A stretch of DNA of 64,000 nucleotides from Hericium rajendrae (Eukaryota; Basidiomycota; Agaricomycetes; Russulales; Hericiaceae): NCBI GenBank assembly GCA_033439255.1, contig CM065883.1, positions 1,674,001 through 1,738,000 of the forward strand, in the 5' to 3' direction. The notes under the pieces were generated by a model. That model was not told the DNA's origin and did not search any database. It worked only from the letters and a program-made list of their open reading frames with translations. Shown here piece by piece: positions 34,301 through 46,852 of this stretch. A program made the position numbers and the translations under genes. Numbering within the stretch: position 1 is the stretch's first letter; every line of letters begins with the position of its first letter.

Positions 34301-35378
34301 TGAAGAGCCCCCAGCCCCTTGCTGGTGGCTATGCGGACCACTGCCGCCCCCGCCCCCACCAGGACCACCAGTAAAGGACCCACCCCGGCGATTCCCATAA
34401 TCTCTGTTTCCACCGAAATTGCCGCGCGATCCGTGTCCTTTTAGCTGCTGACCGCCTTGCCCTCCGCCCCGACCACCACCGTACATGCCACCACCACGTC
34501 CCCGGCCCGCACCTCCTCGATTGTTCCCCATATTCCCACCTCTGCCTCTACCCGGCCCGCTGCCCCGTCCTGCCCCCTCCCCCTCTGCCCGGAGGCCCTA
34601 CATTCTGCCCGCCTCCGCGCCCGCCTCCGAACATACCACTCATCTGCGATGGCTGACTCATAGGCCCAGAAGGCGGCGGCGGCGGCGGCGGCTGAAATTG
34701 TGGTTGGGGAGGCGGTGGTACCTGCTGTTGAGGCCGACCATTATGCTGCCCTGACGAGTCGTACTTCGGGCGTTTCGCAGGAGGTAAATGCTGAGGGGGA
34801 GTGTGGTGAACGCCGTGGCCAAAATGCTGCTGTTGCTGCTGAGGGGGCGGCTGGTGTTGCCGCTGTTGCTGGGGGAAGAATTGACGCTGTTGCTGGTGTT
34901 GCTGAGGCGGGGCATACTGCTGCTGAGCAATCAACGGAGGCTGCAAGGGCGCTGGAGCAGATTGAGGGACATATGGTTGGGCGAATGCCGCCGCTTGCTG
35001 AGGCTGATAGGGATTATATGGCTGGGGTTGTGGGGGAGGTATGTGAGGCTGAGGAGGCTGGAATGGTGCTTGCGGAGGCCGGTGCTGCTGCTGCTGCTGT
35101 TGCTGCCATTGAAAACTCTGCTGACCGCCATATCCATAATTCGCGTAGAGTGAAGATTGCTCCGCAGGTGGCCTTGGTGGTGGTGCTGGCGCTGGCGCCG
35201 CCGCTCCTGGCCACTGAACGTTGTATGCGGGCGCTGCATGTGGCTGAGCTGCTGCCGCTGCTGCTGCCCAATATGCAGAATAGTCCGGCTGCGAAGGTTG
35301 AGGGGGAGGTGGCCCCGGTGGCAATGGAGGTTGCTGAGGATTGTACGATGGCTGCGGTGCGAATGGATTTTTGTTCAT
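31341..35378 (-). CDS. Large low-complexity protein: Pro/Gln-rich prion-like N-terminus, RGG tract, acidic middle
   Basis: Not a named family. Four exons on the minus strand: 35378-33334, 33167-32191, 32129-31845 and 31790-31341, about 1,250 residues. Order: Pro/Gln/Tyr-rich stretch with runs of Gln and Pro (about 1-260); Gly/Arg-rich tract with many RGG and GGG units (about 260-390); Pro/Ser/Asp/Glu-rich middle with a basic KGKRKK; and a folded C-terminus (GDVQEWLKSMFGRMFWVAGD, IWTVLDGWAQNSTV, and near the end a block LPSHLLHKSLEGIFKEWKVE). The exon 1 frame shifts by one base in G-runs near 34560-34590, between the Pro/Gln and RGG parts. I read this as one protein with a consensus error; otherwise two adjacent genes would be needed. 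The composition is typical of RNA-binding proteins that form condensates, but no RRM or KH domain is visible. Confidence 0.72.
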
Positions 35379-38300
35379 TTTTAAGGTCGTGAAGCGGTAG
35401 ACTCGTTAGATTGTATCAGAGCATGAATATGCTATGCTGAGATTGAACTAAATTTTGTTAATAAAAGCTCAAAGACGAAGATGACGAAGAACGCACTGGA
35501 CGACGTCGACGTCGACTTGCGGGAACGGCGAGCGTGAAAGGCAAGTCGCTTATTCGCGGTATTTTCCAAATTTGGACTCCGGTGGCGGTGGGCGGCGAGG
35601 CCCTGTTTGTCCGCCTTTCGGCCTCACACCCTCACCTAATTTCCGCCCGCGCGCACTGATGTCCACAATTTTGCAATCACGGATTGGGAGACTGCTTAAG
35701 GGCTCCGACATTTCCCAGAAATCTTGTGATTTCTCTGCCGCTACGTTTATCACGGAGCAGCTTCCTTGGCGGCATAACGGAATTCAGCCATCGTCAACTT
35801 TTACTCCTTGCGGATGAGCGCAGTGATATCAGTCCGAACTTGGCTCGAACAGCGTTGAGCGGCCAGCCTCGCCTTCTACTCTGCGATGCGCTCTGGGCAT
35901 CAGATGACACAGTGAACCTGTCACAACATTCACGAACATCGGCTGCGGAAGGGACAAGGAAATTGCGCTCAAGGAGGCTCCGGCGTTCCCGTTGTCAATT
36001 AGATTTTGCCTTTGTTGATGAACTCATCGGGTCAGTATTCTTCTGGCCCCTGGGTCTTCTCAGAAAACCGTTGCATATCAAGGAATCGGCCAGAGGCATA
36101 GCGACCGCTTATCAGTCTTCTCAGACTCTCACAGCGACCTGCTGGGTTCCATTGGATACATTCTGTCCGTCCTCCTCCTCTGTCAGTGTCCTACACTATG
36201 GAATTAACAGAACAGAACTCTAGCCAGCATGCTCCGGCGCCGAGTCGACTCTTCTACTTCGTCACCGGTCCCACTGAATAACGGGTAAGCGCTGCAAGTT
36301 GCGCCGAACCATAAGCACCCGTGGTGAGTCTGTTTCATTGCCTCATCTCCTTCCTTCATTTTATCTTGAACATCTGACTTGTTATGCTCTTTTCAGAAAG
36401 CTCTCGCGGCCTTTGCCCGTTAAGGCTGAGGCGATACACAGTCGCATGGTCTGTTAGCGGAGATCATCTGTATTAGTAGTACGTGTTAATCACTATGCCT
36501 TCAGTCTCCCTGTGCTACACCTGGCGTCTAGTCATTGAGCCCTGAAGTTTCCTCTCGAAACTCATCTCGATTTTCCATCAGGTGAGCCTGCCGTTCGCGT
36601 CATGTCGCCTTCATGTTTCTGATAAGAGTGGGAGTTCAGTTCAACGCCTTAACGCTCACGGAATCATTGTCGGAATGGCAAGCGACAAAGGCCATATCGA
36701 TGCATCGGCGTCTACTATAGCAGCGTAGCTCCAGCTCATAATCTGGCGATTGCACTTCCCCAGCCACCGGTACTTACCAGGGATAAAAAAATTTCTTGCA
36801 CCGTTCCATCACCACAAGCCTGCGTCCAGCGTGCAACCGGCCCGCTTGGGACGGCATGGTTTTAGCCTTTAAAGTAGTCATGGGTAAGCCATCCGGAAAC
36901 TAGCCGCTTCGCCGTTCTCACCCTTGATCCATGTTTTCTCTGATCAGTCGGACAGTTACGTTACATATCCTTACGCCTGATCGTGTTCCAACAGCTCGCG
37001 CCGGATAAGCCCGCTCATCGCCCGCATGGATCTTTATCTGACGGCGTCTTGCGCTCGTATCTGCTCTCGGACGAGGGGCAGCCGTTGCGATGAGTCTGTG
37101 GGGGCCGATACCGAATTCCGCACAGCGGTTTAGTCGATGACAGGATTCCATACAGCGCCTTCCTTCATGCAGCACCTTCCTCCTCGAACATGAAGATCCT
37201 AGATGGGCCAAAGCAAACGTGAGTCGGGAGAAAGAAGTCGCAGCGTCCGAGTTGAGCTCGATCTTATCCTCACCTTGCACCTTTCGGTGGCTCGCAGCTC
37301 GACGGGCTTCCTCCATGCCGCAACTCTAGCCCCCTCGTGCCCCGTCAGCCTCGCGTACCTCATCCTGCCCTCAAAGTAATTGGGCACGCACCCGAAGTCC
37401 TTCTCTTCTGTGGCTTGACGCTCAGTTAGCACGGCGATCGACCGGACCTGAGCAGGGTGGATCAAGGACACATGTAGCGCACCGATTGGATGGGAAGATT
37501 GGTTTGTCGCGTTACACAAATGGCACTTGGTGTGCGCGGTCCCATTTGGCCTGCGATGCGCAGCTCCGGGTAGGTCCGAATCGACGGTATGCCGCAAACA
37601 AGGAGCGCAAGGTCCCATATGACTTTCTGACCTGTCACAGTAAATCAGACTCCACGCGCGCGAGGACTTCCCCGCATGATGCATTCACTGGATCCTTCCT
37701 TTCCATGCGCCCTTTGAACGGTGGCTGGTCGGGAATATGCCGACGGTATCGGCAACTATGTGTTCCCTGGTGGGCTTGTTCCCAAACATCAAAGGATACG
37801 TAACATCTGATTCTTCTGTGCAGGCGACATACGGGCAGGGAGTCTGCTATTGACCGGCCTATTCGCGTCTTCTTGGGCCCGAGTGGCCGTTATTCTGCCA
37901 ACGAAGACTGCCATAGTGGTACGACTATGTCCTGAAACAAGTTCATAGCCGTGGGCCTCCTAGTGGGCAGTATCGCAAGCGTCGAAAAAGCTCTATACGG
38001 GTTGGCCCGAGTTCGTTCACTTGTCATTCACCGTTGCCTATGCATGTCTGACTTCTGGAATCATCGAGCGGTTCCCACTACCCAAGCGAAGTTGCCGAGG
38101 GGACGTGCTCTTTGAACGAAGTCCACCGATGCTGTCATGATCACCAACTAATTAACTTCAACCTCGCGCTGTTCGTACACAGGCGGCGCACATACGGATC
38201 CAGGAATCCACCAGTTGCTAGTTAGCGGTGCTCCTCTCAGCAAACGGCTTTCGTGCGTTTCATCTCCGTACGATGTTCCGGTTCATGTAAGGCTAATAGA

Positions 38301-41300
38301 TTTTCTCAGATTGTTCCACTTCGCTCTTCCCCCTTATGATTGGAAGCATCATGCTGTCGGCCTTTCATTTACAATATATGCGATTCTTCCTTCATTCATA
38401 TGCTCCGTCATCAAGACATCGTACGACTCCACAATGCTGCTTTCAGTCGGGTAAGCCTCGCTCCCACCCCCACACGATCTCCGAGGCCTTCAGGCCTAGT
38501 CGTTGATCGTGCAACCCATAGCTGTCGTTCAATTGTGAATGTCCCGAAAATTGCACCAGGTCGCTCGATTCCTTCCGTGTCCGAATCAGCTCAATGATGA
38601 ATACGTCTTTGATCATTCGGAGGAATCGATATCCTGATCAGCTTCATTGTGATTAGGAGTTAACATTTATCGTTGTTCAGACACCGCGATCAGGCGAATA
38701 AGTAGGATGCGCCAGTGCGCAAAAGTAAGTGTCGTGTTTATCTACTTAGATCTTGGGTGATGAACCCAATCTGACTGCGTGCCCTGCCAATTTCAGTGAT
38801 CTTCGCGGAGCAAATTGTTAAATATATCTCGAGCTGGCGGCCACCGTCTTCTTGAAAGACATTCAACCATCTTAATTTCGCAACCACTATCCCGGAATTA
38901 GCTGCCGACGTGAGAACAAGATCGTCTCAAACGCCAAATGCCACCCCAGAAATATCTTCCCTCAAGGATACAACGTGCAGTCCATCGCCCACCTCGGTGT
39001 GAAAGTGTCTCTCAACTACTCTTATTTTACGTCTGAGATCGACGCCAGAACACAAGGTTGACTCTATCGGGCCACATATGACAATGCTGAACCTCAAACT
39101 TGGCCGCAGAATTTCTGTTCATGCGTGCGACAGACCAAGCAGCAAAAACAGAGAGGTATCGCGCTGGGCAGCAGCTAAGCTCTCAAAAAAGAGCAAGAGG
39201 GTATTCGAAATCGTGATCGGCCTTTTCAGCTGTTCATAGACAACCATATGCGGTATGTGCCGAATTCCTAGGCATATGTAGAGTAGATCTCATTTTCCAA
39301 AGGATTTCATTATTGCAACGTATACAGGACCCAAAAAATCGAAAACGACAAGTGATTGAAGCTGCGCGTCGAAGACTGTCAATGCATAATGTCGGCGAAC
39401 ACTGGCATCTAGTTCGTCTGTTGCGGTGCGGCCACAGTGCAATCAGGGACTACAGCGCAGTACCTAGGACCACCTGCCTGGTCGAATTGGAACCGGACAT
39501 CGAACTGGTCGTTGTCGTTCCCGCTCCGATATCCGACAGAGATCTTGCCGCCTTGCGCTAGAAAGTGACTGCTCAGTACTTCGATTGTCGGGATCAAGAG
39601 ACTGTCGGAAACATATCCGATCGGAGTTCTAACGACGCGGTACACGGCCTATACGCAAAAAAAATGATCTCATAGCCTATGCCTTTTCACCGTCGTAAAC
39701 CTGGAGCCTTCATTCCGGTCAACCCAAGCTCCTAAAGTCTCGTTTGGCACTCCAGGAGCGCAAGGGCGGTTTTGCGTTGACATCGGCGGCTCACTCTGCA
39801 TTCAGATATCCACAAATGAACATGAACGCGAAATGAGCTTGAAAGACAGCATCATCAGCCAGTGGGTCAACAGTCCGGGGAAGCACCAGGAACGTACCAG
39901 AGACAGGCTGCGGAAAACAATCCGCCACAACACGCCCTGGGATGCCCCGCCATCACCAGGGATTGTGTGTCGTAGGATTTCCCGTTGTCCTCGAGAGCGA
40001 CAGCCCCTGCAAATCAGGGCAAGGACCGCAAGGCATGAGGACTCCCATGCTGCGCGTCAAGTTAGGCTCCGAAAAAAAAAACTTAATTATGAATCTCAGG
40101 GCAGCGGATATTGGCCGACTCTCATTGCAATCCAGGCCTGAGATGCCTGCACTTGCGTTCTATAGCAATGAGCACGCGACGTCGACTTTGGATCCGGAGC
40201 AGGCACTGTGCGGAGCGGGCTGAGGACATAGTGCGGTCTTGTATGACTATCCGTGTCCAAGTCAGAGAGGCGCTTGTGTGTTTCAAGGCTCAAACCTGGG
40301 TGTAAGCGATTGTTTTGTGATACATATGTATACATAATTTCACAAAAATTCTAGAATCCTGCTTATAGTTGACGAAGCGGCTCGAAACTCAATCAGATAC
40401 AACAAGAAAAAAGCGGAAGACGACAATACGAATATACTTTACGGCAAGCCATGCACGGATTGCGGTCGGGTCAGAAAAGCCAGACCTTGCATATGACTCG
40501 CGCGGATCGTTTGCGATGTCCTTGCCCAAGCTGTAACGACACTAGCTCTAGTCAGCGAAGACGTCAGGTCATGCATATCGTGAGCACGGTACTTTCTCCG
40601 GTCAAAAGATAGCAGTCGATCTTCCTCGCGCCACGCGCCTTGTTGCACTCTGGCATGTACATGCGTCCAGATGTTCAATGGTTTGATCAAAACAATGCCA
40701 GTCTCAATTCCAAGAATTTCCTATCGGGCAGCCCAGCCGTGGATTTTCCGCACTCTGTACGCGTCGACGGATTCGTTCCAAGCGCTACTCCGAGTCACAG
40801 CCTAGGCGAGAGTTAGTCTCCGTTGCGACCTTACACAAAACATGGTCATTTTGTGTTTAAGTGAGAGCACCATTTAAACAAACGACTGAATTGAGTTGCG
40901 ATGAAACAGACTGTCTTCCCTGTCTCCGACTCCCCAAACTCAATACCCGAGGCAGGAGCTGTCAGTGCTGAAACACTAACGGCCGGACGGTTTGAATTCG
41001 TCGTTTTAGCTCGAGATATTCTGTCGCGCAATTATGTTGGCACCGTCTTCAATAATAATACCATGTCCTGGATCCATGCGTTCCACCGTATCCCCAAATC
41101 CAGTTACACTCTTTCAAACCAAGGCCTTCATGTTTTTAGTGGCCCCGTAGATTCGCCGTAGACAGTATAACATTAGTGCTATGTACGGTATCATATGAGC
41201 TATAATGAAGAAATATACGTTCCGCATAAGACGTTCATATTACACACAGTCCACGACCCGTCCATGCCTTGCTGCATAAAAATCCGTTTCCGACAGAACG

Positions 41301-41322
41301 AACATTCTTAAGTAGTTCAATT
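35379..41322. other. 5.9-kb gene-poor region
   Basis: The largest gap. Open frames (up to about 180 codons) show no family motif and no consistent splice pattern. No rRNA or tRNA, no reverse transcriptase or transposase signature, and no strong CpG depletion. The first few hundred bases are the promoter of the low-complexity protein. Unrecognised lncRNA genes or heavily decayed sequence remain possible. Confidence 0.45.
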
Positions 41323-41914
41323 TCAGGCGGACTCAGCCGAGCCGGTAGACGTCTTGCGGACCTGCGAGCGACGTTCGTCGCGGGCGATCTGTGGGGAATA
41401 AAGACAATCAGCAACAACTCGATTGGACTGCGCCCGGGACATACATCGCCGGCCACTTTCTTGCGCTGCACTTGCTCGAGCTCCGACTTCTTCTGCGCCA
41501 GATCCGCCTGGAGGCGCTGATTGTGCTGCTGCTTCAACTGTAATATACAGCACCCGTCAGACAACATCACTGCATACCAGACGCAGCGAAATCGCACCTG
41601 CACGTCTTGGTCGGCCTTCCTCTGGCCCGTCACTGCAACCTCGTGGTCGTGCGTCGCCTCATTCATCTTCTTCGCGAGCTTGAGCTCGTCCTTCATCGCC
41701 TTTTCCGCCGTGCTCTCCGCCTTGTACACGTCCTGGATAAGAGGTGCAATTAGTCCCAGTTCCTCCGCTAGGGAGAGCAGGAACGCACCTTCTGCGCCTT
41801 TGTTTCCGCCTTTTCGGCGTTCCTGACGGCCTTTTCAGCGTGAGAGAGCAGGTTCGCATCGCCTTTCTGCTCCTTCGTGAGAGTTTTCTCCAATTTCTTT
41901 ATTTCTGGGTCCAT
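41323..41914 (-). CDS. Small coiled-coil protein, 139 residues
   Basis: Unknown function. Four exons on the minus strand: 41914-41789, 41732-41598, 41537-41445 and 41388-41323, all in phase with GT-AG introns of 56-60 nt. Nearly the whole protein is charged helix with heptad-like spacing: KKLEKTLTKEQKGDANLLSH, EKAMKDELKLAKKMNEATHD and QRLQADLAQKKSELEQVQRK, then a short basic/Ser tail ending TGSAESA. There is no membrane span or signal peptide. Its size and all-helical nature suggest a soluble scaffold or stress protein. Similar small proteins occur widely in agaricomycetes in my recollection, but I cannot name the family. Confidence 0.75.
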
Positions 41915-42862
41915 GGTGGTAGGTGGAGGTAAGTGGTTGAGAGGAAGAGCTGGAGGTGGTGGTGGAACAGGAGGTAGTGGTGATGGGGCGGCAACGCGCG
42001 GATGCATTCTTGTGTTGACTCGGAAATTCGCCGCTGGGGGCCGGTGGCTAGCCATGAATGGATCACACCTGCCTGAGTACTATCATAGCATATCGATTCC
42101 GAGCCTCGAGGCAGTCGTTGACGTCGAGCAGCGCCAGTCGCGCCCAACTATGACGCGCGGGTCCGTGCAGGATTGGTCCATGGACATTCACGTGATCGCG
42201 TCCAGAGGAACCGGGGTTCAGGCTGAAGAAAGAAATGAAAACGGACGTCGGACTCGGAGGTTCCGCTCATTAAACAGAACGACTGTCTTCTGTGTGAGGT
42301 CAGCCACGGAGACTAGAGGTTCCGCTCCGCGACACGATCTTAGCAGCTTGCTTGACGACGGTTACGAGCTGAGCTCGGGTCACAGCAACGGTGGTTTGAA
42401 GGCCCGGACTACACCGCTTGTTTGCCTTCGAATTCTGTTGCGTTGATCCTCGGTCACATCTCCAGCCAGGAGAGACCGCGGCGCAACATCGCAGTCTCTG
42501 TACCCGATGCAATGTATGTGTTATTTTATTTGCGATGTTGACGATGATCTATCCACTTGGACGTGGCTCCAAGGCAACCTGTCGATCTAACGCATGCGCA
42601 GAGAATAGGAAATGGGGGCTTGCCCACGGTCGCTGATGACCGTATCGACCAAGTTGTGCCTGAAGCGCAGCTCCTTATACCTAGTTTACAACCTCGATCT
42701 TACATTTTCTCCACTCTTGACACGCTCTTCGCTTTGCTCACAGATTCGTGAAGGATACCCATCATCATTCTGAGCGACGTAGCAGACGTAGCTGCTTGCA
42801 GGAAGCTCGCGCTGGCGATTCTTCCGACCGAAGCCTGCCGGATTTGACCTCATCACATTGTC
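41915..42862. other. Divergent intergenic region
   Basis: About 950 bp between head-to-head starts of the coiled-coil protein and the MscS channel. No coding signature found. It should hold both promoters. Confidence 0.5.
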
Positions 42863-45800
42863 ATGGCGGAGCCATCGACTTCTCCCAATCATACAGGACA
42901 AACAGCACCCGAGGATGATGTTCACCTGCTCTCTGACAAGAGCTCGCCCGGCTCCACACCCTCGCCTACTCTTCCCGCCCGTTCGTCCCCGCCGCACTTG
43001 CGCCTCGACGGCAGCGAGATCTTCGACACCGACGACTTCCACCCCGCGCTGCCGTCGCCCCCGTACAAAACCTTCGCGAGCGTCACGAACCTGAACGCGG
43101 CCGCGGAGAGCTACGCCCAGCAGACACCGCCATATCGCTCGCAGGCGGACCTTATGGACACGACCCACGACGACCACGCGCGGTCCGATCCCGACCGCAA
43201 GACGCGCGTTGACGACGACGACGAGCAGAATGATGTGGAGACGAAGGGTGTGAAGCCGACGGTGCACTATCCCGCGGACCTGCCAACCGGTCCCACGCCG
43301 ATATACAACACGATACCGCCCGGCATCGAGCACGGCGATTTATACAAGCTGCATTCGCGGGTGGAGTCAATAGCAGGGACGGATGACGAGGAAGACGAGA
43401 GCGAGGACTACGACTGGAGCAATGAAGAAGACCTGGTGGACGAGGAGGCGAAGTTTGAGGCGCAGATGGGACTAGGGAAGCAAACCAAGGGCTGGAGCTT
43501 GCGCAGGTGCGTGACCAGTCCCCGACAGCACCCGACGCGTCGCCGATGCGCTGACCGGATGCGGATGGCAGGATCCTGTCGCTGCTGTTTCGGTTCTCTG
43601 ATTGGCTCGGTCGTGCTCGCGGGCGTGCTTGTAGCCGGGCCGATCCTTGCGTTCTTCTTCTGGTACAAGCCGCATCCCGACGCGCACCGCCGCTATGTCA
43701 TGGACAACGTCATGGCCTGGCTTTTCTGGGCCGCAGCCAACGTCTTGCTCTCCTGGTGGCTCGCCATGTTCATCGACGTCGCACCCATCGTTATCCGCGG
43801 CGCCGTGTCCCTCGTCTGGGGCCATGTCTCCGAGCGCACCAAGACGCACATTGAGATGTACAACAGTGTGAAGGGCACCATCAAACCGCTTTTCTACGCC
43901 GCGAGCGCGTGGGTTAGCTGGATCATCCTGTTTGAAAGCATCTTCAAACTGCATGACCGTGATGATGCAACGCTCAGCCGTGCGCCGTACACCGAGAAGG
44001 TGTGTGACGTCCTGCGAACAGACCGTGCCAATGCTTAGCTCCCCTGCAGCTGTCGGACGTGGTCGAGTTCCTGTTCTTTCTCATCCTTGTCTGGTGCGCA
44101 CAGAAGATGCTATCCCACGCCATCGGTATGCCGCTCACACTCCATGCTAAAACACACTCACCGTCTCCCAGCCTTCCAGTTCCATCGCATCGCATTCAAA
44201 GAGCGCATCGACGACCTCCGCATGTGCCTAACGGTAATCGAGCGTCTGCGCACCTGGCGCCCCAAGAAGGAGCGGCGGCACGGCCGTTCCCGCACACCCG
44301 TCTTCCCGCTCTCCGACGGCGACGCAAGCAGGCGCGCGACAACCGAGACGCCGTCCGAGAGCGAGTGGGACGGCGACGTCGAGGACTCTAGCAAGGGCAA
44401 GGGCAAGAAGAAGGCGAAGGGCAAGAAGGCATTTATGAAGGGCAGGCGCGCGTCGGCGATCCCGTCCGCGCTGAGCTCCGCCGCGGGCTCGCCGTCAGAC
44501 TCGCCACGCGCGATGAGCCCCGCGCCAGGCGACAGCCCGCATCGCTACCCGCCGACGTCGTCGCCGCAGCATACGCACCAGCACTCGCACGACGATGACG
44601 AGAGCGAGATGGTCGTCGTACAGGCCGCGAAGGTGCTCAAGAACGCGGTGCTGCACGACGCGCGGAACATCGAGGGCAAGGCGGAGGACACGCGCGGACT
44701 CGTGTGGGACGTGGCGAACGCGCACGAAGCCGAAGGTGCGTGTTATCTGCGCTCTACGTGATAAATATCGCAGCGCTCACCCGCGGCTGTGTCCTGCTTT
44801 CCCGCTTCCGTGCCCCTCCGTGCCGTCGCTTGTGTCCGGCATGCTCCATAGCGTCTCGCCCGTGCGATCTACACGACGTTCCGCAGCCGCCACCGGCGCT
44901 ACCTGCTGCCGAGCGACTTCGAGCCAGCATACGCGACGCCGGAGGAGGCGCAGCGCGCGTTCCGCGTGTTCGATGGGGACAACAACGGCGACATCTCGCG
45001 CGCGGAGATTAAGACGAAGCTGCTCAAGGTGTACCGCGAGCGGCGCTTCCTCTCGCGCTCGATGCGCGACGTCGGGCTGGCGCTGCACACGCTCGACCGT
45101 ATCTTAATGTTCTTCGCGGCGGCTATCTTGTTCTTCATCTCGCTGAGCGTGTTCAATGTCAATGTGGAGCAGTCGCTGACGAGCGTGTATTCGATTGGCA
45201 TTGCGGCAAGCTTCATTTTTAAGAACGCGGCGAGCAACGCGTTCGATGCGATTATGTTCTTATTTGTGACTCAGTTAGTACATCTCATTCGGTCTTTTCG
45301 GCTGGATTCTGATTGCTTGCTTTTAGTCCTTATGATACCGGAGATCGGTGCTTCATTGACGGTATGTAGCAGCTATATCCCGCGATGGGCAGGTTATCTC
45401 ATTTTCTCCAGAGGAAAATCTGGTCGTCAAGAAAATGGGACTATTTGCCGTGCGTTTGTTGCGTTCTTGCCTGAAGAGGTTGACTGAGGCGGCATTCGCC
45501 CATCCCAGACTGTCTTTACGCGAGCAGACGGCACCGAGACGTACTACTTCAACAGCCAGCTCTTCAACAAGTTCATGTATGCTTGGTCTCTTGTTCCCGA
45601 AAAATTTCTGACATAACCTCTTCCTTCTAGTACGAACGTTCGGCGAAGTGACGTATGTCTTCTCTCCCCGTCACCTTTTGCAGTCTTCCTCATCTCCGCT
45701 GCTGACAGAAAACGACGGAAATTCTCACGATGCAAGTCGCCTGGAAGACACCGCTCGAGAAGCTCGACGCGCTGGAGAAATGCATCAACGACTGGCTCGC

Positions 45801-46290
45801 ACGCGACGAGAACCGATGGTTCCTCTCCGGCACGTCCATTACGCCGCAGCACATCGTCTGCCAGCGCCACCTCGAGCTCACTATCGGTATCCCGCACAAT
45901 GGGTGCGTCCCTACCTTTCTCTCTTCTCCCTTGCCGCACGCTGACAGGAGCGCACAGGAATTGGCAGGACTGGGGCCTGCGCAACGCGCGGCGCACCGCG
46001 TTCCATGCCGCGGTGCAGTACTATTGCCGGCAGCTCGGCATCGTTGCAAACGAGGCGCCGCTGCCCATCGTCTGGGGCGATAACAGCACGCTCACGTACT
46101 CGCCGTCGCTCGACACCGTCGACGCCGCGCGCCGCCATCGCCGCTCCCCGTGCCCGCCGGGACGACCGGCGCGGCGCAAAGCGCAACTGGCTCGGGTTCG
46201 TGCCGACGGAGAACTCGGCGGCGTCGGACATGCGCGCGGAAGAGCCAGAGCAAGAAGGCGGCGATGCGCGGGCTGGGCGCGGACGGCTAG
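42863..46290 (+). CDS. EF-hand MscS-type mechanosensitive channel (Msy1/Msy2-like)
   Basis: Fungal MscS channel with a calcium-binding EF hand; the fission-yeast Msy1/Msy2 relatives sit in the ER and temper calcium release on hypo-osmotic shock. About eleven exons: 42863-43506, 43572-43999, 44050-44125, 44172 to about 44734, 44852-45273, 45327-45361, 45412-45449, 45509-45576, 45631-45652, 45709-45902 and 45958-46290. Order: acidic Pro/Ser cytosolic N-terminus; transmembrane spans (VVLAGVLVAGPILAFFFW, NVLLSWWLAMFIDVAP, SDVVEFLFFLILVWCAQKML); Lys/Ser loop; EF hand FDGDNNGDISRAE; pore region (SVYSIGIAASFIFKNAASNA); and the MscS beta domain HPYDTGDRCFID. The frame shifts near 43605, at the donor near 44735 (an extra G in gaaggtgcg) and twice in the last 200 bp. 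The expected end is KKAAMRGLGADG. Errors are likelier than decay. Confidence 0.85.
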
Positions 46291-46852
46291 TGCGGTTCAA
46301 AAATTGCATTTTGCATTGGGCTGGTAAGATACGGGTTTGGGGGTTTGGGGTTTTGGCTGGTGTCGTATATGGACGTTGGGCTTGAAGGGGAGCGGGCGCC
46401 TTGTGATACCGTGCGTGTTAGAAGAGGGCGGGCCGCTTGCTCTGGGGTTTCTTGCTGTATATTTATTCGATCTCGTCGAATGTCGTCTGGTCCTATCTAC
46501 ACATCATCTGCTCCGGCACATCGCATACATACTCATACATACCTACATGTCATACTGATACACTGCTTGCTTGCATACTCATCGATATCTCGTCGCGCTG
46601 TAATTATCTAGAAGCCTCATGTTTTGTCTGCGTCCTGGTGTGTGGAGGCCTTCGTCTGAATGTTTGAATGCTCGCGAAATGTGGGGAGAACGCGACATAT
46701 CAGTCACGTGTGTCGGAGGAGTTTGCGCATGTTAGGATCGCAAGCTATTGGCTTCGGGGCACGCCCGACGCGTCAGTCCATCCAGACGCGCGGCCTCGAG
46801 CGCATACCACTTTCCTACACTTTCCTACCCTCTCCATTCCATTTATCTGACC
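46291..46852. other. Intergenic spacer between MscS and proteasome alpha6
   Basis: 562 bp, T-rich and A-rich 3' flank of the channel gene followed by the PRE5 promoter. No gene seen and no clear proteasome-gene control element recognised. Confidence 0.5.

Noticed and set aside
34700-35392. 230-codon plus-strand frame opposite the Pro/Gln-rich protein
   Set aside because: Low-complexity Val/Ala/Glu reading is the antisense of Gln/Pro/Ala codons.
37199-37684. 161-codon Cys/His-containing minus-strand frame as a zinc-finger or retroelement gag relic
   Set aside because: Cys/His spacing matches no known knuckle, and no polymerase, protease or integrase signature lies nearby.
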